The position numbers and the translations under genes were made by a program. 19,900 bases of DNA from Firmicutes bacterium UBA2595 (GTDB taxonomy: Bacteria > Bacillota > Thermincolia > Thermincolales > UBA2595). Below, in pieces: positions 8,112-15,064 of the stretch (positions within the stretch are counted from its first letter, which is position 1; every line of letters starts with the position of its first letter). The notes under the pieces were generated by a model, which saw nothing but the letters and a program-made list of their open reading frames with translations, was not told where the DNA came from and searched no databases. The stretch is from assembly GCA_002339745.1 (NCBI GenBank), contig DDKP01000156.1:1-19900 (forward strand). Direction: 5' to 3'.

Positions 8112-8414
8112 TCAATCCCCCCGTTTACGGCCTTTTTTCTCCATGTTGTACTGGTCTAAATCAATTTCTACATTATCCACGATACCAACCACAGAAGCAT
8201 CAATGGCACCATCTAACGTTGAGCGGGCGGGACTGCCTTCAACAACAACGACTAGGTTCCCTAACCCTGCACCTATATGGTCGTTAACAATTTTTATGTT
8301 GCCGTAAGGCATAAATCGATGGTCTAAAGGCTGCACTACCAGCAAACGATATCCTGTTATACTTTCTTCTTTACGGGTTGCCCAGGCATTTCCGACAACT
8401 TTTCCGAGAAACAT
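8112..8414 (-). CDS. BMC-P pentameric vertex protein (EutN/CcmL family)
   Basis: 100 residues, beginning MFLGKVVGNAWATRK and with LLVVQPLD, the usual EutN/CcmL/GrpN opening. The core GAGLGNLVVVVEGSPAR and IDASVVGIVD strands complete the small beta-barrel. Five copies close the icosahedral vertices of a microcompartment. It is the only BMC-P gene in the window. The start at ATG 8414 has an AGGTGA site. The C-terminal tail is basic (KKGRKRG) and slightly longer than many homologues. It ends in a 3-4 nt overlap with the possible first TTG of the next gene. Its presence next to BMC-T and BMC-H shows a real closed shell rather than a stray shell paralogue. Confidence 0.95.
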   Translation of the reverse strand: MFLGKVVGNAWATRKEESITGYRLLVVQPLDHRFMPYGNIKIVNDHIGAGLGNLVVVVEGSPARSTLDGAIDASVVGIVDNVEIDLDQYNMEKKGRKRGD

Positions 8415-8442
8415 GAATGTTCACCTTTTTTCTGTAGTGATT

Positions 8443-8997
8443 TTAACCCAGGTTATTCCATAGGGCCTTGTCCGGCACCGGAATGACTACCTGCTGAACC
8501 AGTAGACCCCTCTCGGCTGCCACACTTGCTCCAGCTTTTACAGCTGTCTCTACTGCACTGATCTCACCTGAAAACAGAGCAATTCCTTTACCGCCTACAC
8601 CGATTCCCACCCTAAGATCAATTACATCCACCTCACTGCTTTTGGCAGCAGTATCAGCAGCCAGAATGATAGACGCTACCGAGAATGTTTCAATAACCCC
8701 GACCGCCCCCGGCGGGTCACCGGAAACAACACTTGTGTTGTTAAATGCCTCCAGCAGAGATGGGTGAACATTAGGCAAGATAAATGTGTCAACAACACTC
8801 TGTTCACCTTTATTCACTCCTGCCGCAACCGAACTTTCCACTGCGGAGACTTCGCCGCCCACCAAACAGATGTATTTCCCGGGGCAGATAGACCTGGCTA
8901 CTATCAATTCGACTTGGGCAGTTTTAACCATAATATCGGCGCCCTCGATTCCTTTGGCAATACTGTTAAATTCGACCAACCCAAGTGAAAGCTTCAT
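8443..8997 (-). CDS. BMC-T tandem-domain trimeric shell protein (PduT-like, Fe-S candidate)
   Basis: 184 residues made of two BMC domains: residues ~1-90 (LGLVEFNSIAKGIEGADIMVK...) and ~94-182 (GVIETFSVASIILAADTAAK...). Trimers of such proteins replace hexamers in the shell facet. Residue 38 is a Cys in an ICPGKY loop, the same loop and number I recall for the Cys that binds a [4Fe-4S] cluster at the three-fold axis of PduT. The shell could therefore carry electrons. The gene follows the PduS-like gene by 3 nt; its AAGGAGG site lies within the pduS end. PduS and PduT are known partners, so the pair suggests an electron route across the shell. The metal cluster itself is inferred from one residue. 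Confidence 0.92.
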   Translation of the reverse strand: MKLSLGLVEFNSIAKGIEGADIMVKTAQVELIVARSICPGKYICLVGGEVSAVESSVAAGVNKGEQSVVDTFILPNVHPSLLEAFNNTSVVSGDPPGAVGVIETFSVASIILAADTAAKSSEVDVIDLRVGIGVGGKGIALFSGEISAVETAVKAGASVAAERGLLVQQVVIPVPDKALWNNLG

Positions 8998-9000
8998 AGG

Positions 9001-10335
9001 CTACCTCCTTTCTATAAGGATCCGCTGAGAATCTACTTTGCTGATTATGCCATCAATACTGGAGTAAAGATTAGCGCCCAACTTTCCCTTGGGTATACTG
9101 GCTATCAACTGACCTTTGGTCACTTCATCCCCTGCTTTTACTTTGGGAATCGCCGCCTCTCCTGTATGCTGGCGTAGCGGAAGGTTAACACTCTTGGGGT
9201 TAACTTTCAAAGACTTGAAAGGTGCCGGGACATCATACTTTACTATTCCCAGCCATCTTTTCACTCTTTTGGAAGGCATTTTCCGGTAATCACGCTGCGG
9301 GTGGGCCTTAAGCTGGACCTTGTTCAATTGCTCCCTGGCTATTTTTGCCTTACTCATCTCCATTTTTAAGAAGTTGTTGATAGCACGTGGGGAGAGCCCA
9401 CTGGGACAGACGACTTCACAAAGGCCGCAGTCAGAACAATAGTAAGCACTTTTCAGGTGTGCCCCCTGGTTAACCGGAAATCCGAATGCACGCATTACCA
9501 GATGAGTCTTGAAACGGTGTCCAATCAGGTACCTTGGACAAGATTCACTGCAGAATGAGCACTGAATACAGGCTGTCCTGGCTTGACGTGCCGTTTTCAA
9601 AAAGTCTTCCTTTATACGGTTTACGACCGGATGGCCGCGTGGGAATACCAGAAGGGCGCTCGTGGTCTTGGTAATAGGTACTGTCAAATCTTCCACCGGT
9701 TTTCCCATCATCGGGCCACCTTCAATCACTTCTTTCCCTTCCAAATCCACTCCTAATACATCAACCAGCAGTTCACCGGCCGAGATACCCAAAGGAACCT
9801 GTAGACTACATGGTTTTTCTACTTCTCCACCAATGGTAACCCACTTGGTTGTAACCGGCTGATCCACGATTGCCTGAGAAATGTTATAGAGAGTCTCTAC
9901 GTTGATTACAGCGACACCTACCTGGAGCGGTATACCGCCCTCAGGAATCGTTCTTCCGGTTATTTCGTAAACCAATACCTGTTCGTCCCCGGCAGGATAG
10001 TAATCCTCCAGGAGGTACAGCTCAATGGGACCCTCAATAAACGGTTTCAGTTTCTTAATCAGGGATTCATTTTTCTTTTTTACCCCAATTATGGCTTTTT
10101 GGAGATTGAGAACAGAAACAAGCAACTCCAAACATTCCATGATCTTCAATGTTTCATGTTTGAGCAATGCTTGGTCCTTGTATAAAAGGGGTTCACATTC
10201 GACGGCGTTGACAATCAGGAGTTCAAGTTCGGCATTCAGCTTGACATGGGTCGGAAACCCTGCCCCTCCGGCTCCGACAATACCGGCCGATTCAATCAAT
10301 TGGATTACTTGTGATTTTTCCGTAATCTGCTGCAT
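9001..10335 (-). CDS. pduS: PduS/RnfC-like flavin and Fe-S electron-transfer protein
   Basis: 444 residues. An N-terminal RnfC-type glycine-rich loop (GIVGAGGAGFPTHVKL, residues ~18-33) starts the flavin/NADH-binding part. A GGPMMG motif lies near 206-211, after the SLBB-like region. Two [4Fe-4S] sites follow: Cys 256/259/262/266 and 300/303/306/310. The C-terminal ~60 residues form a lipoyl-like sandwich (KVKAGDEVTKGQLIASIPKG). This is the microcompartment PduS architecture. In Pdu it reduces cobalamin, but there is no B12 enzyme or adenosyltransferase here, so a role in re-oxidising lumen NADH with the BMC-T cluster is more likely (inference). ATG 10335 has a GAGGTGG site, and the stop is 3 nt from the BMC-T start. 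Confidence 0.9.
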   Translation of the reverse strand: MQQITEKSQVIQLIESAGIVGAGGAGFPTHVKLNAELELLIVNAVECEPLLYKDQALLKHETLKIMECLELLVSVLNLQKAIIGVKKKNESLIKKLKPFIEGPIELYLLEDYYPAGDEQVLVYEITGRTIPEGGIPLQVGVAVINVETLYNISQAIVDQPVTTKWVTIGGEVEKPCSLQVPLGISAGELLVDVLGVDLEGKEVIEGGPMMGKPVEDLTVPITKTTSALLVFPRGHPVVNRIKEDFLKTARQARTACIQCSFCSESCPRYLIGHRFKTHLVMRAFGFPVNQGAHLKSAYYCSDCGLCEVVCPSGLSPRAINNFLKMEMSKAKIAREQLNKVQLKAHPQRDYRKMPSKRVKRWLGIVKYDVPAPFKSLKVNPKSVNLPLRQHTGEAAIPKVKAGDEVTKGQLIASIPKGKLGANLYSSIDGIISKVDSQRILIERR

Positions 10336-10347
10336 GCTTCCACCTCA

Positions 10348-11148
10348 TTAACGAATAATCGAGATTGTCAATCCCAGTTTGGCTGCAGTTTCACGGGCTA
10401 GAGGGGTTATTATACAACGTGGCAGGACCTTGATTTCGTTAGAAGACATTTCGTGGTATTTGATAACGTCGGATTCAGTCAGGACTTTTAATCCCGTTTC
10501 CCCTGCTATCCGTTGGTTTCCGGTAATATTTCCTTTAATAAATTGCCTTACAGCAGGAACCAGTTGGTCCCGCGGTATTATCCTTATATTCAGCGAATTT
10601 AACATTTTCCGGTATTCGTTAAATAACTTCACATATGGGACCGGCATCAAATTAGTCCCTGTTTCTGCCTTATTGGGAAGTAGAATATCGTCTAAGGCTG
10701 CAAAGACCGGTTTACCCTTCATGATGGCTGAGACTACAATCTTTGCTATCCAGGTATCATTTAAGCCCAAGGCTAATTTTACTGCCATTTCCTGGCCTAA
10801 ACATGGTATGACAACAGCTTCCGCTGATGCAACCATTTCTTCAGCCCCTATTCCGTCAGTCTGTTTGATAATCGTGCCGTAACCATTATTGGTTAACCAG
10901 GACGGCCTGTCGGAAATTTCTATTCCGTCCAGGTCTATGGCAATCTGCGGATTAGTTGTAACATCCCCAAATGCGGGTAACCAGGCCAAGGTCTCTCCCA
11001 CCTTGGCCTGAGACCCTTGAACTACAAATAATATAGGACTTGCTGCCCTGTCAGTGGCTCCCACCTGATATCGCAGTCCTAAGTCTTTCTCTGTAAGCTG
11101 CTGCAGTACTATACGAGTAATCAGTTCTACCATCTCTCTATTAACCAT
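10348..11148 (-). CDS. BMC-associated flavoprotein-like protein with N-terminal encapsulation peptide
   Basis: 266 residues. The N terminus VNREMVELITRIVLQQLTEK is a short amphipathic helix with the encapsulation-peptide pattern, then a linker to about residue 35. The body has an alpha/beta pattern with strands SPILFVVQGS, EAVVIPCLG and KIVVSAIMKGKPVFAAL. I associate this with flavoprotein (Dfp/HFCD-like) proteins found in several microcompartment loci, but do not assign it firmly. The C terminus has a 'TESDVIKYH' segment and CIITPLARETAAKLGL, which resembles the ITPsAR motif of EutT and of the PduL N-terminal extension next door. It overlaps pduL by 8 nt. It is probably a lumen protein; the reaction is unknown. 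Confidence 0.75.
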   Translation of the reverse strand: MVNREMVELITRIVLQQLTEKDLGLRYQVGATDRAASPILFVVQGSQAKVGETLAWLPAFGDVTTNPQIAIDLDGIEISDRPSWLTNNGYGTIIKQTDGIGAEEMVASAEAVVIPCLGQEMAVKLALGLNDTWIAKIVVSAIMKGKPVFAALDDILLPNKAETGTNLMPVPYVKLFNEYRKMLNSLNIRIIPRDQLVPAVRQFIKGNITGNQRIAGETGLKVLTESDVIKYHEMSSNEIKVLPRCIITPLARETAAKLGLTISIIR

Positions 11149-11944
11149 GGCTCTTCTCCTCTGTTACCCAGATAGTCCCCTCCATACCGGTCTGTAAAGA
11201 GGCAGCATTTGCTTCATCAGTATCAATATGCATCTCTAGGTTGTAATCCTCATTCACTCTTACCAGTACTTCATCAAAAACCAGGCTTCTCGGTCCTGAT
11301 ACCCGGACCTGCACTTTGTCACGGTCTTTCAGGCCCATCCTTCTGGCATCCTCAGGAGTCATGTGGATATGACGTAAGGGGATAATCACACCTTCTTCCA
11401 GGTCAACTGAGCCCCGCGGACCAATTAAGGTAATCCCAGGGGTCACAGACAGGTCTCCCGAATCCCTTTCCGGCGGATTAATACCTAAACGATAGCCGTC
11501 TGTCCTGGAGATTTCCACTTGTGTTTGGGACCGTTCAGGACCGAGAACCCGGACACCAATGATAATCCCTTTAGGACCGGCAAGAACAACCGTCTCTTCT
11601 GCGGAGTACTGCCCAAACTGAGATAGTTCACTCCTCTTGGTTAGTTCATAACCCTTGCCGAACAAGGCCTCTACATCTTTCTTGGACAGGTGAACATGCC
11701 TGCCGGAGACTGCTAGCTTTATTTTCCCGACCTGTCTGAAGCCGTTCGGTTCATTACCGGTTACAACCCTATCCTTAAATTGCGTCTCATCTTTCGCTTC
11801 CTGTTGGACTACAAGAGTGGTTCCGGTTTCCTGCAAGTACTGGCGAGCAGACGGTGTAATCAGGGTGCCAGATTTGACCGTTATTTGACTGGGCAGTTTG
11901 CCCCGGTACATACTTCTCAAATCCATTTCCGATAAAACCTTCAA
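11141..11944 (-). CDS. pduL: PduL-type phosphotransacylase with an N-terminal ITPxAR domain
   Basis: About 267 residues from the TTG at 11944 (GGGG core at 11956-11953, 8-nt spacing). An upstream TTG at 11965 would place the ribosome binding site inside the gene. It moves acyl groups from CoA to phosphate, regenerating CoA inside the shell. PduL is recognised by its repeated domain with metal-binding histidines in SGRHVHLS (~83) and RHIHM (~192), plus LGPERSQTQVEISRTD. Residues ~1-55 are an extra domain (MDLRSMYRG...LITPSARQYLQETG) that resembles the N terminus of EutT rather than a plain encapsulation peptide. The gene lies 39 nt after the aldehyde dehydrogenase and overlaps the flavoprotein-like gene. 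Function of the phosphotransacylase domain is secure; that of the extension is not. Confidence 0.93.
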   Translation of the reverse strand: MKVLSEMDLRSMYRGKLPSQITVKSGTLITPSARQYLQETGTTLVVQQEAKDETQFKDRVVTGNEPNGFRQVGKIKLAVSGRHVHLSKKDVEALFGKGYELTKRSELSQFGQYSAEETVVLAGPKGIIIGVRVLGPERSQTQVEISRTDGYRLGINPPERDSGDLSVTPGITLIGPRGSVDLEEGVIIPLRHIHMTPEDARRMGLKDRDKVQVRVSGPRSLVFDEVLVRVNEDYNLEMHIDTDEANAASLQTGMEGTIWVTEEKSHG

Positions 11945-11983
11945 AAAACTCACCCCTAGGGCCAATTTAGCCCGTTTTTAGCC

Positions 11984-13432
11984 TTAAACGGCCACCTTTT
12001 CCAAGACCTGAGTAATAATTGCCCGCAGCATATCTTCCGACATTTCCTGCTTCGAAACAGATGATGCTTTTTGGTCGGAAACCTGTTCCAGACCATAAGC
12101 TAACCGTTTGATGGTAATCAGATGAAGTGGCGTAATATTATCACCCGTGCTGTTTTTGCCCCAGCTTCCACAGCCCAGGGTCAGTGAAGGGGCAAGGCCC
12201 GTGCTTAAACCAACTGCTCCATGGGTTGAAGGGGTATTAACCAGGATCCGCGAAACCGGTTTTTTAATGGCAAATTCCTTAATGATTTCTTCGTTCTTGG
12301 AGTGAATTACCAGAGTATGCCCAATACCGCCGTAATTGAGAATTTCGATGCATTTCTCACAGGCTGAATGCCAATCGTCCGCTGTATACAGAGCTAAGGT
12401 CGGAGACAGTTTCTCCATGGAAAAGGGAAACGTTCTTCCCACTCCGGTTTCCTCCGCGACGAGTACCCGAACGTCGTCAGGCACATTGAAACCAGCCATG
12501 GCAGCAATCTTCTGTGCAGTTCGACCTACTACCGCCGGGTTAAGACCCCCACTTGGCTTAGCCAGTACACCCTCGACCAGGCGCTTTTGAGTAGGATTAA
12601 GCATATAGCATCCTGCTTTACGTAATTCATCAATTACTTTATCCTTAATTACTTCTTCTGTTACGATTGCCTGTTCAGAAGAACAAACTGTCCCGTTATC
12701 AAAAGTCTTACTTACCACTATGTCCGCCACAGCTCTGGGAATATCGGCAGTCCTCTCAATAAAAGCAGGGACATTGCCGGGGCCGACACCGTAAGCTGGT
12801 TTACCGGTACTATAGGCAGCCCTGACCATTCCAGCCCCGCCGGTCGCCAAGATTATGTCAACTTCCGGATGGTTCATCAATTCCTTAGTGCCATCCATCG
12901 TAGCGCAAGATAGACAACCAATTATTCCGGGAGGAGCTCCCATGGCCACCGCCGCGTCCCTTACTACCTTGGCTGCTTCAAGGCTGCACTTCACTGCTCC
13001 AGGATGAGGACTGAAAACAATGGTATTGCGTGACTTTATCGCAATAAGGCTCTTATAAATCAGTGTAGAGGTCGGGTTTGTGGTAGGCAGGATACCTGCT
13101 ATAACTCCAAAAGGTTCCGCTATTTCCAGGACTTTTCTCTCCGGATCACCACCGATGATACCCACGGTCTTCATGCCCTTGATGTATTGATAAACCTTAT
13201 CTGAAGCCAGCAGATTCTTGGCAACTTTATCCTCAAGTACTCCAATACCCGTTTCCTCAACCGCCATTTCGGCAAGACGACGTGCATTGTTTGTGGCAGC
13301 CTCAGCCATTACCTGGACAAGCTTGTCGATTTTTTCCTGGGTATATTCTTTTATCTCTAGAAAAGCCTGTCTGGCCTGCTTCACAAGGCAACGTGCTTCC
13401 TGGACTGATCTTAAGTCAATATCCAAGTCCAT
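11984..13432 (-). CDS. CoA-acylating aldehyde dehydrogenase (PduP/EutE family) with C-terminal encapsulation peptide
   Basis: 482 residues. It turns an aldehyde, NAD+ and CoA into acyl-CoA and NADH. The catalytic Cys is at ~250 in KTFDNGTVCSSEQ. ILPTTNPTSTLIYK and ATGGAGMVRAAYSTGKPAYGVGPGN are typical of microcompartment aldehyde dehydrogenases, and the C-terminal GCGSWGKNSTGDNI block is intact. After a polar linker (~445-462) the last ~20 residues, SEDMLRAIITQVLEKVAV, form an amphipathic helix with the encapsulation-peptide pattern, so it is a lumen enzyme. PduP carries this peptide at the N terminus; a C-terminal one recalls enzymes of glycyl-radical microcompartments. It lies between the BMC-H and pduL genes. 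Sequence does not tell acetaldehyde from propionaldehyde preference. Confidence 0.95.
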   Translation of the reverse strand: MDLDIDLRSVQEARCLVKQARQAFLEIKEYTQEKIDKLVQVMAEAATNNARRLAEMAVEETGIGVLEDKVAKNLLASDKVYQYIKGMKTVGIIGGDPERKVLEIAEPFGVIAGILPTTNPTSTLIYKSLIAIKSRNTIVFSPHPGAVKCSLEAAKVVRDAAVAMGAPPGIIGCLSCATMDGTKELMNHPEVDIILATGGAGMVRAAYSTGKPAYGVGPGNVPAFIERTADIPRAVADIVVSKTFDNGTVCSSEQAIVTEEVIKDKVIDELRKAGCYMLNPTQKRLVEGVLAKPSGGLNPAVVGRTAQKIAAMAGFNVPDDVRVLVAEETGVGRTFPFSMEKLSPTLALYTADDWHSACEKCIEILNYGGIGHTLVIHSKNEEIIKEFAIKKPVSRILVNTPSTHGAVGLSTGLAPSLTLGCGSWGKNSTGDNITPLHLITIKRLAYGLEQVSDQKASSVSKQEMSEDMLRAIITQVLEKVAV

Positions 13433-13469
13433 ATCATCGCCTCTTCCTTTTTGTATTTATTTAGTTTGC

Positions 13470-13748
13470 TTAATCAAGTGTTGGAAGTATCTTGTCAACA
13501 TCTTCATGAGGGCGAGGAATAACATGAACTGCTACAAGTTCTCCAACCCGGGAAGCTGCTGATGCCCCGGCATCGGTTGCGGCTTTAACCGCGCCTACGT
13601 CCCCACGGACCATCACGGAAACATAGCCTCCGCCGATAGTTTCCTTGCCGATAAGTTTTACATTGGCTGCTTTTACCATAGCATCGGCGGCCTCAATGGC
13701 ACCCACTAAACCTTTTGTCTCAACAATCCCTAATGCCTTGAATTCCAT
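13470..13748 (-). CDS. BMC-H hexameric shell protein (EutM/PduA type)
   Basis: 92 residues from the ATG at 13748, with AGGGAGG nine nt upstream. It is a single BMC domain: LGIVETKGLVGAIEAADAMVKAANVKL, then the pore loop segment KETIGGGYVSVMVRGDVGAVKAATDAGA and VHVIPRPH. The central pore loop reads IGGGY, small and glycine-rich like EutM/PduA pores that pass polar metabolites. It is the only BMC-H gene in the window, so either one hexamer type builds the facets or others are encoded elsewhere. It is placed between the opine dehydrogenase and the aldehyde dehydrogenase, the two proposed lumen enzymes. Confidence 0.97.
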   Translation of the reverse strand: MEFKALGIVETKGLVGAIEAADAMVKAANVKLIGKETIGGGYVSVMVRGDVGAVKAATDAGASAASRVGELVAVHVIPRPHEDVDKILPTLD

Positions 13749-13789
13749 TATCAAATTCCTCCCTTATAATTGTCTTTATTGTTTTGCTT

Positions 13790-15019
13790 TTAACCATTCA
13801 CGTATTCCAGCATCGCATCACGGTCAATCTTGGGGAACCCTAACTTGTCAAGCGTCCTGCCTTCCTTACGGAAGTCAACAGCACACACTGCATTGGCTAG
13901 TTCGATAATTGCATCCATCATCGGGGTTGCGACTCCCACAACCTTGGCAAATTCAGACAGCGGAACAAGACTGTTGGGGACCTCGTCCAAAACGTGGTGG
14001 TATCCGAGGAAATGCTTAGGCGCCGAGAAACCTTGATAATAGTGGTTATTCTGTAGAACATCGTACAGAGTGTCTCCTTCGATACCGTAACACTCCTTGT
14101 ACCATTGCTTGGCCGAGGTCGGTTTCAAACCGAAGGCATTGACCGTTGCGACTTTCTCGGCATCTATCCTCTCCATGACCAGGTTACATACGGTTGGGGT
14201 TATGATATCCCGGTAGTACCTGAGGTCCTGTCCTTTTGCTGCAAGGTCAAGGAGACCGGTATTCAGGAGCATGGGAGCCGGGTGTACTATCGCCCCATGA
14301 TTGTTTAGACTAGTTTCTAAAACATTAGCGGCAGGCTTATACTCCGGGTAAACCTTGTTGGCAACAGCCAAAGCCGCTTGGGTATCCCTGGCTGGCAAAG
14401 CTGCAACTTTTACCACGTACTTAACTTTCATAACCTCGACATGTGCCGGGCCTCTACTCTCAACTGCATAAAGGAAGGTCTGGGCTTCAGCCAGGATAAA
14501 TTTAGTTTCAACAGCAAATCTTTTCAGGACAGCCTTAAACTCCAGAGCGCCACCAGTCCGGCCGGGGCTTAAGATAACAACCTGTCCTTCCTTTAAAAAC
14601 GGTCCGATCAAAGATGCAATCGTCCTATGTGCCAAGGCCGGTAAAATTACCATGATCAAGTCTACATCCCGGATTGCTTCGTCCAGAGAACTGGTTACTA
14701 ATTCAAGTTGGCCTTCTTCCATTTTGGCAAACCCCTGGACATCACCTTCCAGTTTAATGCCTCCTCGTTCTCTTATAGGAGCCAGTTCTTTGTCAAACGG
14801 ACTGTAAATATTTACCGGAAACCCTCTTAACACTATATGCCCGGCGGTAGCTAACCCTCCGTGACCGGCACCCAGTACGGCGACTTTCACCTTTCCTTTA
14901 GGTCCTCTGAAGCTGGGTGAATAATCTGCCTGGCCGCTCCTGGACAGTAATTTGGGGTTGGTTTTTTGAAGCTCGTTAATGACAGAACCGACGATTGATG
15001 CTATTTCCGAATTATTCAT
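13790..15019 (-). CDS. Opine/octopine dehydrogenase-family enzyme with N-terminal encapsulation peptide
   Basis: 409 residues. Residues 1-19, MNNSEIASIVGSVINELQK, form an amphipathic helix strikingly like the PduP encapsulation peptide (MNTSELETLIRTILSEQL, from memory). A Pro/Ser/Gly-rich linker follows to ~42. The Rossmann domain then starts with VAVLGAGHGGLATAGH (~47-61). The C-terminal half has NNHGAIVHPAPMLLNTG and other features of the NAD/NADP octopine/nopaline dehydrogenase domain. Such enzymes reversibly join or split an amino acid and a carbonyl compound through a secondary amine. Here it would split an N-alkylamino acid into amino acid and aldehyde inside the shell (inference). A related Rossmann dehydrogenase activity is the alternative. 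ATG 15019 has AGGTGA at 15034-15029. Confidence 0.88.
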   Translation of the reverse strand: MNNSEIASIVGSVINELQKTNPKLLSRSGQADYSPSFRGPKGKVKVAVLGAGHGGLATAGHIVLRGFPVNIYSPFDKELAPIRERGGIKLEGDVQGFAKMEEGQLELVTSSLDEAIRDVDLIMVILPALAHRTIASLIGPFLKEGQVVILSPGRTGGALEFKAVLKRFAVETKFILAEAQTFLYAVESRGPAHVEVMKVKYVVKVAALPARDTQAALAVANKVYPEYKPAANVLETSLNNHGAIVHPAPMLLNTGLLDLAAKGQDLRYYRDIITPTVCNLVMERIDAEKVATVNAFGLKPTSAKQWYKECYGIEGDTLYDVLQNNHYYQGFSAPKHFLGYHHVLDEVPNSLVPLSEFAKVVGVATPMMDAIIELANAVCAVDFRKEGRTLDKLGFPKIDRDAMLEYVNG

Positions 15020-15050
15020 GTCTTTGAATCACCTCGTTATTTTTCTCAGT

Positions 15051-15064
15051 ATTCTTTAAAGAAT
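15051..15064. repeat. 14-bp perfect palindrome in the GS/opine dehydrogenase gap
   Basis: ATTCTTTAAAGAAT reads the same on both strands and lies directly after the stop codon of the glutamine-synthetase-like gene, ~30 nt before the opine dehydrogenase start. As RNA it could only form a weak hairpin with no loop. As DNA it could be an operator. There is no U-tract, so it is not a terminator. Function is unknown. Confidence 0.4.

Noticed and set aside
5122..8115. Ordinary ammonia-assimilating glutamate synthase accidentally located in the BMC run
   Set aside because: Kept only as the alternative. The split GATase/GXGXG/FMN order plus a GMAS-like gene and an opine dehydrogenase in the same run fits the N-alkylglutamate reading better, and no NADPH-dependent GltD-type subunit is present.
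11960..11974. GGGC/GCCC hairpin between the aldehyde dehydrogenase and pduL as a terminator
   Set aside because: Only four base pairs, with no T-run, and the downstream gene is clearly in the same run.
8443..13432. Propanediol or ethanolamine utilisation (Pdu/Eut) operon
   Set aside because: PduL, PduS, PduT-like and EutM-like proteins are shared core parts. The diol dehydratase, EutBC and adenosyltransferase that define those pathways are absent.
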